64,000 nucleotides of DNA from Chiridota heheva (Eukaryota; Echinodermata; Holothuroidea; Apodida; Chiridotidae), in the NCBI GenBank assembly GCA_020152595.1, contig JAIGNY010002795.1, forward strand, positions 12,501 through 76,500, written 5' to 3'. The notes under the pieces are model-generated. The model made no database searches. It saw nothing but the letters and a program-made list of their open reading frames with translations, and was not told where the DNA came from. Below, piece by piece: positions 20,917 through 62,612 of this stretch. Numbering within the stretch: the stretch's first letter is position 1; each line of letters opens with the position of its first letter. Both the position numbers and the translations under genes were made by a program.

Positions 20917-21170
20917 GAGGTGCAGTGGCTCAGTGGTTAAGGAGTCATGCTTGTATTCAAAAGATACCAAGTTTGTTTTCTGTTGTGAGCGCTGCATTGT
21001 GTCCTTGAGCAGGACACTTGACTCAACTTGCTTCAGTCTACTCAGCTGTAAAATGAGTACCAGCACTGCTGGGGATTTAATCTGTGATGGACTGGCATCC
21101 CATCCAGGAAAGTCATGTACTCTCATCTGCTTGCGCTTTGGAAACCAGGGATAAGCGCCAGCCCTAATCA
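20917..21170 (+). mobile_element. tRNA-derived SINE, copy 1
   Basis: The head GAGGTGCAGTGGCTCAGTGG contains a pol III box A (TGGCTCAGTGG). Box B is decayed here but intact as GAGTTCGATTCCC in the inverted copy at 60310-60562. The body shares TTGAGCAGGACAC, CAGCTGTAAAATGAGTACCA and GTGATGGACTGGCATCCC with that copy, and ends with a GGGATAAGCGCCAGCCC region. Confidence 0.85.
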
Positions 21171-21236
21171 GCCTAAAATGGCTTGCATGGATTTAAGTTA
21201 TTGAAAAGTGTCTGAAAAAGTCTGTGAGAATGGTGA

Positions 21237-21605
21237 AAGGGCTAGTGAAACAGTTTCATGTGAAGTAAATTCCTTCAAAGAAAGTGTTTTTAGTGAAAAT
21301 GGGGCAAGAAGTGCTCATCAGACATGATGCATTGTCAAGAAAAGAGAAGCTTTATTTCACTTCCATAAAGTAGACTCAACATCTTAACATAAAGAAAGCC
21401 TTAATAATTTGTCTCCTTGAATAATAGTTTCATTTGAAGTAAATTTCTTTGGAGAAAGTGTTTTCAGTAAAAATGGGGTAAGAAGTGCTCATAAGACATA
21501 ATGCATTGTCAAGAAAAGAGAAGCTGTTATTTTATTTCCATGAAGTAGACACGACATCAGTCACTTTTACTTTTAACATGTTGAAAGCCTTAATAATTTG
21601 TCTTT
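21237..21605. repeat. About 180-bp tandem duplication
   Basis: Two diverged copies, both with AGTTTCATxTGAAGTAAATT, AAGAAGTGCTCAT, ATGCATTGTCAAGAAAAGAG and GCCTTAATAATTTGTC. No coding. Confidence 0.8.
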
Positions 21606-22939
21606 TGCCACCCCCTAACTAAGCTCCCCCCCCCCCAAATTATATTTAAAAAAATCCCTACCCTTCATAAACATCTTTATTCTTCGTAAAAATCCCTACA
21701 AAATGGTGTGACGACCTCTTTTACTTGTTAAATGTTGCTGTTATTGCAGAGAAAATGAAGCCCACCACCCACAAGAGCTTGAGAATAACAGGTTGGCCTG
21801 CCTGTTTGTGATGATTGTCAGGCAAAGGAAAGAAAATCCCAAATCACACAACAGAAACTAAACAATGAAAAGAATCAACAAATCTGAAAATGAAGTGAAA
21901 TATTTTAATTCTGTTTTATGAATGTTCTTGATACTTAATTCTGAAGCAAAAAAAAAAAAATTTTACAATTCTCCAAAGAAAAGGCAAAAAAAAAAAAATT
22001 GGCCTAATATTCTTACTTTTCATATATTTTTATTTTAATATATTGATAAATTGTATTGCAGATTGAAATGAATAAGAATATTTCATTCTTGAATTTTCAA
22101 AGAATTTAAAAGTGCTTTTGGTTCAAACGTGAGGGCGTCATTTTTGCTGGTTCATTAGAACTTTGGAATAACACTGGTCTTAATTGAATGATTATGGTGT
22201 TGTAACCTGAATAAAGTTTTCTTAAAAACGATTGGTTGATTTGAGCATTCGTATCATATGTACATCACATGAAAGAAAAGTGTATTAAAAAATTCAAGAG
22301 TCAAGAATAATTTTGGGTGAGTGTTTCTTAATGCAAATTATGGGTGTGTCAGGGGTGGCGACATGGGTCTGAAGAAGTGCAGAGGGATGAGTCTGAAAGG
22401 GGGACCGCTCTGGTGATATTTGCCGCTTTCTGAGCATGTTCGGACATGACATGATTTTGGGGCAAGTTAGGGATTTGAAGACTAGTTTTCAGTACTTTGC
22501 TCATCGGAGATAGATAAAGTACCTCTTCTTTTAACTTGTGATTCAACAACAATTTTATCCCCCTGGCGCCACCACTGGGCTGGGTTTGCTAACATTTACT
22601 TGCAAGAATATTATCTACTAAATATAGGGTGGGGAATGTAGGAGTTTTAAACCCCCACTGTTTTGCTCTTTATAATATGCATTTTTCAGCTTATACCATT
22701 TGTAATCCAAATGGATATTAAATAAAGCATTTTTGCCAAAAGAAATACTTTAAAGTTGGAAAGTGCTGCTATTTTCTATAGCTTTTAAAGTCTCATTTTT
22801 GAAAGTTGTGCCGTAAGTGGTCAAAATGATAAAGGAGAAACTAAACTGAAGAAATTGTGTCAAAATCTTGTTCCGTTGAGGTATTGAGATAAACCAATGT
22901 CTTGCGTTTCCTGGAAATTAATTGTGGAATAAATTAACG
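21606..22939. other. Intergenic, nothing recognised
   Basis: Contains C-run (about 21630), A-runs near 21950 and 21990, and an AATAAA at 22210-22215 that could end a long METAP1 transcript. No coding similarity. Confidence 0.4.
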
Positions 22940-23395
22940 TCTCCATTCCGATAAAACCCACCATCCACAACCTCTCTCGTGTCAACAATGTTCACATTAC
23001 CTGTCTTAGAATAGGTCACACCCACCTCACTCACTCCCACCTCCTTATTGGCTCCCCCAACCCCTCTGCAACAATTGCCATTGCACCGTCACGTTCTCTT
23101 TGCTTGCCCCCTGTACAACCTTCCCAGAGCTTTCCTTGCTCCCCACAACCCAATCTCTTCCAGAAAAAGCCTCTGGATAAAATGATCTCCTTCCTTCATC
23201 ATGCTTCCCTCTACAACCATATTTAGTCGTCCTCTCCCACCCCCTCTCTCCATTTTTTTTTTCCCTTACCCATGCACCTCTCAGTCTCCCATTTTCTTTC
23301 TTTCCTTCCTACCTCTAAAATGATCTAACTTCTCAGGCAAAATTTGACTCAAGCTGTTGTGTTGCCGATAAGCCCTCATCAAACAAAGTTAAAGT
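22940..23395 (+). mobile_element. LINE family 2, 3' end
   Basis: One frame reads TCLRIGHTHLTHSHLLIGS, the RIGHTRLTHSHLL motif that precedes the terminal Cys-His knuckle of I-group LINE ORF2 proteins. The knuckle itself is eroded. The 3' end is CAGGCAAAATTTGACTC...GATAAGCCCTCATCAAACAAAG, distinct from family 1. Shorter copies of this tail occur at 26215 and 30988. Confidence 0.8.
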
Positions 23396-23784
23396 TACAA
23401 AATAAGCCACACCCACCATAGCAACGTGGTTACTAGGTGGAGCAAACAAAACCTTAGATCATACATTACCAATGCCTTGACATTTAGATGTTCAGTGTGG
23501 CCTGCCGCAAGTTTTGATCCATTATGTATTTCCCTGGATCTTTAGAGATTTTAGCAATTTAAGAAATAAACAAACCATTCTGAGTAATGGGAATCTGATT
23601 TACAAAGCCCGAAGGCACAATTTTTGTTCACCATCTTGTCATCACTCGGTATGCGTGTGCAAAAATTTGTTTTGTGTAGTATATTGCAGTGACTGCATAG
23701 CTCACCACAAGCTGTACTGTACCAGTACCACGTACGATTTTTCCCCACTTATGCAAATTTTGTTGCTAGGCAAATTCATGCAGT

Positions 23785-24215
23785 GATTGGATGAAAAAAT
23801 TCAAATCATCTAACTTATGATTGGTTGAAAAAGCTGTCAAATCATCTAACTTGTGATTGGTTGAAAAAGCTGTCAAATCAACTCACTTGTGATTGGTTGA
23901 AAAAGCTCTCAAATCATCTAACTTGTGATTGGTTGAAAAAGCTGTCAAATCAACTAACTTGTGATTATTTGAAAAAGCTGTCAAATCAACTAACTTGTGA
24001 TTGGTTGAAAAAGCTGTCAAATCAACTAACTTGTGATTGGTTGAAAAAGCTGTCAAATCAACTAACTTGTGATTGGTTGAAAAAGCTGTCAAATCAACTA
24101 ACTTGTGATTGGTTGAAAAAGCTGTCAAATCATCTAACTCGTGATTGGTTGAAAAAGCTGTCAAATCAACTAACTTGTGATTGATTGAAAAAGCTGTCAA
24201 ATGATCTAACTCAGT
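23785..24215. repeat. 36-bp minisatellite, about 12 copies
   Basis: The unit contains TGATTGGTTGAAAAAGCTGT followed by CAAATCAACTAACTTG. Because 36 is a multiple of three, both strands give repeat-only 12-residue frames, which are not genes. Confidence 0.96.
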
Positions 24216-24379
24216 GAGGTTAACTATCAAATTTTATCCAGTACTAAATAAAGGTTTAAAAATCACTATCTAGACAATAAGAAATAAATTTCAATAATTC
24301 TTAGGAAATTTACTACTTTCACTGATTTAGAATTAGTTTTCCAAAATTTTCTAGACCACTTGACATAAATCTATAATCT

Positions 24380-24428
24380 ATGGCACAATTTGGCCATCAC
24401 TGGTGCCGTTAAACCTAACCAACCAATA
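24380..24428 (+). mobile_element. LINE family 1 tail remnant
   Basis: GGTGCCGTTAAACCTAACCA matches the terminal 3' UTR of family 1. Only the last 45-50 bases are present. Confidence 0.5.
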
Positions 24429-24465
24429 TTAAGATCTGTGAACAGGTAGAAACATCTTTATTGGA

Positions 24466-24798
24466 AAACAATGGGCTATTACCCATTAAAATAGGCTATT
24501 ACCCATTAAAATAGGCTATTGCCCATAAAAATAGGCTATTGCCTATGAAAATAGGCTATTGCCCATGAAAATAGGCTATTGCCCATGAAAATAGGCTATT
24601 GCCCATGAAAATAGGCTATTGCCCATAAAAATAGGCTATTGCCCATGAAAATAGGCTATTACCCATGAAAATAGGCTAATACCCATGAAAATAGGCTAAT
24701 GCCCATGAAAATAGGCTATTACACATGAAAATAGGCTATAACCCATGGAAATAGGTTATTACCCATGAAAATAGGCTATTACCCATAAAAATAGCACC
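24466..24798. repeat. 20-bp minisatellite, about 16 copies
   Basis: The unit is GCCCATGAAAATAGGCTATT with T/C and A/G variants, phase-locked at 20 bp. Unrelated in sequence to the 20-bp array at 3748. Confidence 0.96.
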
Positions 24799-25078
24799 AA
24801 AAAAATCATCAACCTTAAATAAAAATTGACCATTTTAAATTTTAACGCCTTATTATAAATTATGTAAATTTTGGGGCATCGACACTAAGAAAACCAATAA
24901 ATTTCCTTATGTCAATTTATTGTTTTAAACCTTCACCACTGCTGTTTGAATGGGAGAGGTTGAATATAACAGAGGTTTTAAATTTCCATCATACCCTCAA
25001 TCAATTTTTAGCAAGAAAATACAGTCTGGTGATTTTCAGTTACTGAAAAATAGGACAGAAATTTAAAGAATTACCTAA
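24799..25078. other. Intergenic, nothing recognised
   Basis: AT-rich, no repeats visible. Confidence 0.4.
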
Positions 25079-25640
25079 AAGGATTAGTTCAGTGGTCAAG
25101 CTAGTCCATCTGATTTAAAAGAGGACTTCAAAAGAAACAAAATGGTTAAGAAAGCATTCAAAATCTTATCCAGTTAAGGAGATATTTTAAAAGTTTGGTA
25201 TCATTTGTGTAGAAACGACTGAAATTAGACTAGTTGTGATGTCATAGCCTCAGATTCCTGAAAGTCTTTACGTATTCTATCATAATTTGTCCTGTGATTC
25301 TGTGGCTTAAAAACCATGGGATATCAAAAAAAGTAGTAAAACTGAATCTAGGAAGGGTATTTTAAAAATACCACCTTCAGAAAGTTTGAGGAAAAATAAT
25401 CTAAATAGTGAACAAATTAAATAAACTTTCTTTCAAAAAAAAGATATTGAGGAATCTGAGGCTGTGACATCACAATTAGTCTGATTTCAGTCGTTTCTAC
25501 AAAAATGATACCAAACTTTAAATTTGAATTTTCCCGTAACGGAATAAGATTTTTGAATGCTTTCTTCACTATTTTGTTTCTTTTGAAGTCATCTTTATGA
25601 TAAGATTGACTTCCTTGACCCTTAAATTAATCTTTAACAG
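25079..25640. mobile_element. MITE-B copy 3, palindromic form
   Basis: The left arm (GGATTAGTTCAGTGGTCAAG through TAGTTGTGATGTCATAGCCTC) and the right arm are reverse complements over about 200 bp (GAGGCTGTGACATCACAATT to the terminal TTAATCTTTAA). In copy 1 the two inner arms differ, so this is a fold-back subfamily with two identical ends. Confidence 0.8.
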
Positions 25641-25960
25641 AATAAGATTTTTGAATGCTTTCTTCACCATTGTTTTTTTAAAGTCCTCTATCATATAAGA
25701 TGGACTTGCTTGACCACAGAACTAGCCCTTTAATATCTCCTTAACCGAATAAGATTTTTAAATGCTTTCTTCACCATATTGTTTCTTTTGAAGTACTCTT
25801 TTATATAAGATGGACTTGCTTGACCACAGAACTAATTCTTTCATATCTCCTTAAACGAATAAGATTTTTGAGTGCTTTCTTTACTATTTTGTTTCTTTTA
25901 AAGTCCTCTTTTATATAAGATGGACTTGCATGACCACTGAACTAATTCTTTAAAGCTGTT
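25641..25960 (-). repeat. Three extra MITE-B right ends in tandem
   Basis: Segments of about 105-110 bp each containing AATAAGATTTTTGAATGCTT, GTTTCTTTTGAAGTCCTC and AAGATGGACTTGCTTGACCA, in the same direction as the right end of the preceding copy. Confidence 0.85.
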
Positions 25961-26172
25961 AAGCTTTCCTGTCCTTCATACATCTCAACTTTTGCATGCA
26001 TTAAAATTCTTCAAACTTTGCTTCGCCGTAACTCAGAAAATACAAGTGCTTTTGGCATAATTTAAAGACTCTTCATGCAGAATTTAAAGCTTTATCTGAT
26101 AGATGAACAAATTAGTGCAAGAAATCTTTGATTTAAAAGTAAAAAGAATATTTCGGCACCCTGCCATTATAT

Positions 26173-26846
26173 TTAAAGGAATATTCTCATGGTTTTTGTA
26201 ACCTTTCATAAAAACAGGCAAAATTTGACCCTTGTTGTTGTGGTGCCGTTAAGCCCTCATTAAATAAACTTTCATAAAAAGGAGAAAAAATGTAGAAACA
26301 ATTTAGTACAAAAATCATGTTGATATGTTATTCCTACAGGAGATATTCCAATTTCAAGGTTCACAAAAATAGCCAATAAACAAATAGGAAAAGGCTCAGA
26401 ATGACATCACAGCAACACATTCTCTCACAAAGTTGATGTATTTTATTAAAATCTATCATCCTTTTTTATTAATAAAACTTGCTAGAAAAATAAATTGATG
26501 AAAGTTAGGTATTGATATACATTGCCAAATATACCCTTAAACTTTTGAAAAAATGTTTCTAATCATACAGAAACAATCAATTAATGTTCAAAGCATTACA
26601 TACAGTAAGCATTTGCAATGGAATTGCCTCTATGACATCATCAAACAGATTTTAATCATACTGTACAAAAACTTTAAAATGCAATTGGGAAATCTTCAAA
26701 AATCCATATCTCCTGAACAGAATATGATATCAACCTGATTTTTAATCCATATCTCCTGAACAGAATATGACATCAACCTGATTTTTGTACCAAATTGGCT
26801 CTAGCTCTTTCAAAGAAAATTTTACAAAAAACATGGGAATATTTAA
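26173..26846. mobile_element. MITE-A copy 2, with nested LINE tail
   Basis: TTAA then AGGAATATTCTCATG at the left, and CATGGGAATATTTAA at the right. The interior matches 7860-8410, for example GGAAAAGGCTCAG and TGACATCACAGCAACACATT. It is interrupted at 26215-26268 by a LINE insertion. A 43-bp internal duplication (ATCCATATCTCCTGAACAGA twice) lies near the right end. Confidence 0.85.
26203..26280 (+). mobile_element. 54-bp LINE family 2 insertion with 12-bp TSD
   Basis: CTTTCATAAAAA at 26203-26214 is repeated at 26269-26280. Between them lies only the LINE tail (AGGCAAAATTTGACC to AAGCCCTCATTAAATAAA). This is an extremely 5'-truncated target-primed insertion. Confidence 0.88.
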
Positions 26847-26984
26847 AGGACTTAACAAAATCAGATGCAGCAAAGCCTGACAAAGGCCTTTGCCCCTCTG
26901 AATGAAATTCAAGGCAAGGCTCTCCCCACATTGTCGTTTCATCACCCATGGAAAATCATAATGGCTATAGGCCTGTATGTATAG

Positions 26985-27275
26985 GCTTGAATGTCACTGT
27001 GGTCATACCATCTGCTTGGCATGCTGGAGGTCCCAGGTTCAATTCCCATTGTCTTTATTCACCAGTGCTTCATAAGGTTTATTAAATTGGCCATCTCTAT
27101 ATAACTCTAGCTATATAACAGTCTTTAGTGGTTTCTTTGTCCTCACGTGAATCCTGGTGGGTCTGCAACCAGTGAGTTCACAACTGGTTTATCAAATCTT
27201 GACATAATGTCCAAATGGATGCTTACTGGACGTTAAACCTCTAATATAACTATGCTAAATACCCAATCTTTACCT
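26985..27275 (+). mobile_element. Possible tRNA-derived SINE, second type
   Basis: GGTTCAATTCC at about 27037 fits box B, preceded by a tRNA-like GGTCATACCATCTGCTTGGC stretch. The body is unlike the SINE at 20917. Box A is uncertain. Confidence 0.45.
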
Positions 27276-28026
27276 ACCTACCATAGAGCAACTTTTGCTC
27301 TTACTATGGAGAGGAAAATATTTTCTAAACTCATTTTTACCCTTCTTTCAAATTGACAAGTTTTATTTAAAACTTTTCTTAATTATCTTGAAAATAAATG
27401 CATATGTCATGCTTAGAAAGTGGTCTGTGTTCTTATGACTGATATCTTAAATTCTAATTAAAACACAGAATAAAAAACAGAACAGAGTCAACTTATAATG
27501 CTCATTATATTTAAGTAAAAAACTAATATGAATACCTTCTTTTTTTCTATGATGTCATGACAAATAATCTTTGGAAAAATTACAAAAAAGATAGTGAAAA
27601 AATTTCTTTACCGGAAGGGTATTTGATTATGGAACTTAAAAGGGGTAACAATAGCTATGACTTCGCTGTCCAAGCCGGGGATACGCCATAGTTGGGGCTG
27701 GAAATATTCAGAAGTTCGTCGCATCATTCGTTAAGTAAGCATAGTACAATCCTTAAGTCTGTGCAACTTCTCTACCCAAGCCGGGGCAGAGAGTGCATAT
27801 ACACACTCCTTGGCCAAGAATACTGTGTGGGAACAATCTATTAAAGGATTACACCATCAGGGGCTATTTTTCAAAAATGAACCTACATTCTATAGTTACT
27901 CCCAACAAAATTTTAATTGCTGCAAAATATATCAAAAACCATAAAAAAAATTCATCCAATTGAGATACAAATCGAACCTTATAATTAATATTCTGCAGAT
28001 TGCTTTTGATTTCTTTCCTTTTCCTA
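27276..28026. other. Intergenic, nothing firm
   Basis: A small direct repeat CCAAGCCGGGG (about 27671 and 27777) and slightly higher GC around 27650-27850. No coding or structural RNA recognised. Confidence 0.4.
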
Positions 28027-28470
28027 AAGGATTAGTTCGAGGGTCAAACAAGTCCAACGCAAAAAAAAAACAATGGTGAAGAAAGCATTCAAAAAATCTT
28101 ATTCCGTTAAGAAGATATTCAAGTATAAATTATGGTACCATTTGTATAGAAACGACTTAAATCAGACTACTAGTGATGTCACAGCCTCAGATTCTGCAAA
28201 GTCTTTATGTATTCTATCATATTTTGTGCTGCGAAGAAAGTTTGATGAAAAATAATTAAAATAGGAAAAAAATACATTAACAATTGCCAAGAATGTGAGG
28301 ATGACGGCACAAATCTTCCTTAGTAGACTTACTACACCAGTCATTTTTGCACAGATAAGACAGAGCTTTAAAGTTGAATATCTCCTCAACAGAATATGAA
28401 TGTTTTCTTCACCATTGTTCTTTTAAAGTCCTCTTTTATATAAGATGGACATGCTTGACTAATTCTTAAA
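28027..28470. mobile_element. MITE-B copy 4
   Basis: Left end AAAGGATTAGTTCGAGGGTC, right end AAGATGGACATGCTTGACTA. Inner arms of the two different subfamily types, internally deleted relative to copy 1. Confidence 0.8.
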
Positions 28471-28548
28471 AGTTACTTTTGGACCCAAAGAAAGTTCCAC
28501 TCGAAATATAAAGCTTCTTTTTAAAGATCAGGTAGGGGAAGGTATTTA

Positions 28549-28925
28549 TAGACCTTTTCAAATCTGAATCGGCAATTTCCGGATAACTAAATTAAATAAT
28601 GTCACATGGCCGAGATTCACGTGTCCACAATGGACCAATCTTATACTGGAGGAATCTTATTGACCCAATAAAATACTGGAGTAATCTTGGTTGTCTGCAC
28701 AATTCACGCACGGTATGGGACCAAGCGTATGAAAAAATGTTTTCAAGCGCACGTATTATATGTGCGTTATACATGAAGGAAATACGTGCGCGTATTGCTG
28801 CTTACATTTTTTCTCAAACCTGCACCTGATTGGTTGGGAAACAAAAGAAAAGTTTTCCCAGCATTTGATTGGTCGAAGTACTAAAGAAATCACATTTGGC
28901 TAAACTCGGTTTGAAAAGGTCTGTA
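28549..28925. mobile_element. MITE with AGACCTTTTCAAA inverted ends
   Basis: Left TATAGACCTTTTCAAATC and right, inverted, TACAGACCTTTTCAAACC. About 375 bp, no coding. Target duplication is probably TA but not certain. Confidence 0.65.
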
Positions 28926-29081
28926 GAGATTTAAAAATAGAAGAATAATTTTTTTGGTCCAAAATACAATTTAAATATTGGCAAATGTTTTAAGAAGATC
29001 AATATGAGTTGAGCAACATACTCTATCATACGCTCATTATTTGAAACCAATTCCAAAGATAAGAATCAAATTCCTTGTGTC

Positions 29082-29646
29082 TTTAAAAAATTAGTTCAAG
29101 GGTCATGCTAGTCTATCTTATAAAATAAGAGGACTTCGAAAGGAACAAAATAGTGAAGAAAGCAATCTTATTTCGTTAAGGAGATATGGTATCATGGGTG
29201 TACAAATGACTGAAATCAGACTAGTTGTGAAGTCATAGCCTCAGATTCATCAAAGTCTTTATGAATTCTATCATATTTTGTCTGCGATTTTCTGGCATAA
29301 AAACCATTAAATATGTCAAAGAAGTAATAAAACTGAATCTAGGAAGGGTATTTATAATAAACCACCTGAAGAAAAAAATTGAGGAAAAATTATTTAAATT
29401 GTGAATTTTTTTTAATAAACTTTCTTTAAAATACATTATCAATTGTTAAGAATGTGAGGATGATAATGCCAACTTTCTGTAGTAGACTTACTACACCAGT
29501 CATTTCTACATAGATAAGACAGAGCTTTAAACTTGATTATCTCCCTAATGGAATAAGATTTTGGAATGCTTTCTTCACCATTGTGTTTCTTTTGAAGTCC
29601 TCTTTCATATAAGATGGATAAACTCGACCACTGAACTAATCCTTTA
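29082..29646. mobile_element. MITE-B copy 5
   Basis: Left TTAGTTCAAGGGTCATGCTA, right end inverted GACCACTGAACTAATCCTTTAA. The inner regions match the two arm types of copy 1 (GTTGTGAAGTCATAGCCTC and TAGTAGACTTACTACACCAG). Confidence 0.85.
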
Positions 29647-29777
29647 ATAAAATAATAATCATTAAATAAAATAATTAATAAATCGTTATCTTTAGTATGG
29701 CAAAATTTGTTATAAATTATGAAACTGCAGGTGTTTAGGAACATAACATGAGAAATTCTAAGTTGTTGAATGATTCA

Positions 29778-30381
29778 TAGTGCTGTTCATCATGGATCTA
29801 TTACATATCAATTATCGTTGAGAAAAATATCGCGATATATCGTAGTATCGCGATACTTTTCAAGAAAACTGACTCAAGACAAATTGTTGATATCACTAAC
29901 GTTATATGATAATGGAGTTATAATTTACTCCATGATATAATGAATGCAAGAAAAAAATTATTTGCAGATCTAGCAGACGACATGATTGCATGACTATTAC
30001 GTTCATCACATATCACGCACGTGTTTGGTAATTCAGCCAACGGGACCATGAATCATTGAAGTGAGAGCCTGAGTGGCACATTTTAGACCAATTTTTGTTC
30101 TTTTTGCCAACTTACATCGGCGCGTGCCAGTGTGTTGTGACGGAGAACGATTTTTAATTAGTTGTTTTCTTTTAAACGTTTTTAATGACTTAATCTTGAC
30201 TTTTAGATTAAGTACCGTAACGTTAGAATTGTAACGTACGAATAACCTAGCCTAGTTGCGCGAAAAATTTCTTAGTTGAGTAGGCCTTATTAGTTTTTGG
30301 TATAGGGATATGTCACGAGAGGCATATTTCATGTCGTGGGAAAAGAGATATCTTGATAATCTATATGTCATGACAGCACTA
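29778..30381 (-). mobile_element. hAT-type MITE, copy 2 (inverted)
   Basis: Reverse-complement match to 17599-18178, including CATGACAGCACTA at the right and TAGTGCTGT at the left (one extra T). Flanking 8-mers differ, so the duplication has decayed or one flank changed. Confidence 0.85.
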
Positions 30382-30987
30382 GTTAATACATAGACAATCT
30401 CCAAATGTAAATTACAAAGTTTCCTGAAAGTCATATCTGCCCACTATGTGAATGCAAAACATGGATTTACCCATAAATTTCTTACATAAAAGTAAAACAC
30501 ATAAAGGTTTCATCTCCTTTTCTTTCAGATTTAGTTACCAAAATATTCATGCAGTGATAATTAGAAAATTCAATGGCTTTACATGTTGCTTGCCAATAAT
30601 TGTGCTGTCCTGTTTTTGATTATAAAATAAAAGATATATTATGCAAGAACTTTTATATGAGAAAAGTGGATGAAAAAATAATTAATCATGAAAGGATTGG
30701 AAAAAGAATGCTCTTTCCAATAGCATAATCTGATTTCTTTTCTGGTGAAAAAATAGACCATAACATGATATGCACACTGTGAGAAAGATACATTGTAAAG
30801 ATACCAATCAGCTTATTTGAACCACTAATTTGCATATTTTGTGCCCCTCTAAAGTATGCACAAATTATCTTACTCTCAATATTTTAAGATACATTAGGAG
30901 TAAAAGATGCACTTTGACATAAATCAAGCGCCAATTTTGTGATGACAACCGTTTATTTCTGCTGTCAAGATCCTCAATCAGAGGAAA

Positions 30988-31055
30988 GTTTGTTTGTTTG
31001 ATGAGGGCTTAATGGCACCACGACAAGGAGGGTCAAATTGTGCCTGAGAGGTCAA
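30988..31055 (-). mobile_element. LINE family 2 tail
   Basis: Inverted CTCTCAGGCACAATTTGACC, then GTGGTGCCATTAAGCCCTCA and a CAAACAAACAAAC end. Confidence 0.65.
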
Positions 31056-31289
31056 ATCAGTGCTTTTTATCATCTGTATTCGTTTTCAGAAATACTATGG
31101 GCTTGTGCATTAAAAAACATCCCCCTTAAATCAAAAAGAGAAAGAATATTGGTATACAACTTAATTGAGGTACATATCATTATCAAATTACTTATCATTC
31201 ATTATGAATGATATGTTTATAACTTTTATTTCAGACATTTTTTTTCACTAATTAGAATAAGTTTTATTTCCACATGATGGTAAAAATAT

Positions 31290-31935
31290 TTCAATATATT
31301 CAAACTGTTAATATATTTAAACTGTTAATATATTCATGAAATGTACCTCCGCGTTCCGTTTAGTATGCACTGCAACCGCTGATTTTGGCCAAAATCGACA
31401 GTTGCACATCACACGCCTCGCCAGAGCAAGGGCAACCTAATATGATATCATTATTTGCTTGTCCTGGCAAAGCTACGATCTAATTACATTGCCATCACCT
31501 ACGAGTGTAATATGATGCCTCTATCTGATGCATGTTGGGCATATTATTAATGCCCCTATGATAGCATACTGAAAGGAAAGAGCTTGCACACTTAATGTTC
31601 AAACTGTGAATATATTCAAACTGTGAATATATTCAAACTGTGAATATATTCAAACTGTGAATATATTCAAACTGTGAATATATTCAAACTGTGAATATAT
31701 TCAAACTGTGAATATATTCAAACTGTGAATATATTCAAACTGAATATATTCAAACTGTGGATATATTTAAACTGTGAATATATTCAAACTGAATATATTC
31801 AAAATATATTCAAACTGTGAATATATTCAAACTGTTAATATATATTCAAAGTGTTAATATATATTCAAACTCAGTCAGTTAACATATTCAAAGTTTTAAT
31901 ATATTTAAACTGTTAATATATTCAAACTGTGGTGA
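31290..31935. repeat. 17-bp minisatellite, about 20 copies, split
   Basis: The unit is AAACTGTGAATATATTC. Three degenerate units occur at 31300-31340. A 240-bp non-repeat segment of higher GC follows (31345-31590), then the main array. The right end decays into TTAATATATTCAAA variants. It lies just beyond the ADH5 stop codon, so it probably falls within or near the 3' UTR. Confidence 0.9.
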
Positions 31936-32132
31936 TCAACCTTGGAGATAAATAATAAATCAAATTAATGAATACCAATTACCTCAAACTTGAAATAATT
32001 TAGGTATAATGATTAAACCTTCTATCAGTATGGAATCTTATCAATTTAAAGAAAAAATGGCAAAATCGCTTAACATCTGTGTTAGCTGCAGGAAGGTGAT
32101 TCAAAGACTCTTGAAGGAACATGTCGTCTGGT

Positions 32133-61772
<29,640 letters not shown>

Positions 61773-62010
61773 CTGCAAATGATTGGCTAAATAAATACAA
61801 AATGAAATAATCTTGAAATTGAGTTTGTACATGATCCTAGATTTTCCCAGAGTCTTGAAGTATGAAATTATCATGAGCAGAGAAAATTAAAAAAATTGAA
61901 TAATAGGAGAGATAAAAAAGTGACTATATACCTCCCCCTCCCCTTCCCTACACTCTCTCCTCGGCCCTAACAACCCATAAGGTATGCAGTTGTTTTGAAC
62001 AATGGTCCAG
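61773..62010. other. Upstream ADH5 intron, nothing recognised
   Basis: AT-rich with a C-rich patch at about 61932-61965. Confidence 0.4.
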
Positions 62011-62612
62011 GATTCACTTCCAAAGTTTTCTGATTTCATGCAAAACATCAGATTAGCACAATATCACTTAGCTTCAAATGAGGCTGCACAGAGGTTTGTT
62101 CAAGTTATGAAACAAGTACTCAAAACGGGTATCAAACATGACATTAAATTATAGAATTGCAAATTTGTTATTGTCATACCGCAGTACTCCACACACTACA
62201 AGCAGCATAAGAAGAATTTTTGACAGCGTTGTGTGGGCCAAATTTTATTTTTGTCCCAATTTGATCCTACAAAAATGTACGAGTCTTTTATAACCAAAAA
62301 CTTTATTTATGTCAAGGACCAAAGGGGGAGGGGAGGGGGGGGGGGGAGGGGGAAGGTAGTGTTTGTTAAATTTGCAACATTTCCAGAAATATCCCGAAAT
62401 ATTGAAGACTATTTCCTGAAAATAAAGGAAATTCCCGGAAATTTCTTGCTTAGGGGCAGTATGACAATAACAAATTTTTCTATTGCTAATGTCATGTATG
62501 ATACCCGTTTTGAGTACTTGTTTTATTGAACAAATTGCAGCCCCATTTGAACTAAGTGGTATTGTTTTGATTTTTGCATGAAATCAGAAAACTTTGGAAG
62601 TGAATCCTATTG
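62011..62612. mobile_element. Fold-back element with about 170-bp inverted arms
   Basis: The left arm GGATTCACTTCCAAAGTTTT runs through ACAAGTACTCAAAACGGGTA. The right arm is its reverse complement, ending GGAAGTGAATCC. The central 270 bp include a G-run tract (62319-62357) and carry no coding. Confidence 0.85.

Noticed and set aside
23785..24798. CRISPR-like appearance of the 36-bp and 20-bp arrays
   Set aside because: They are contiguous tandem repeats with no unique spacers, in a eukaryotic genome with no cas genes.
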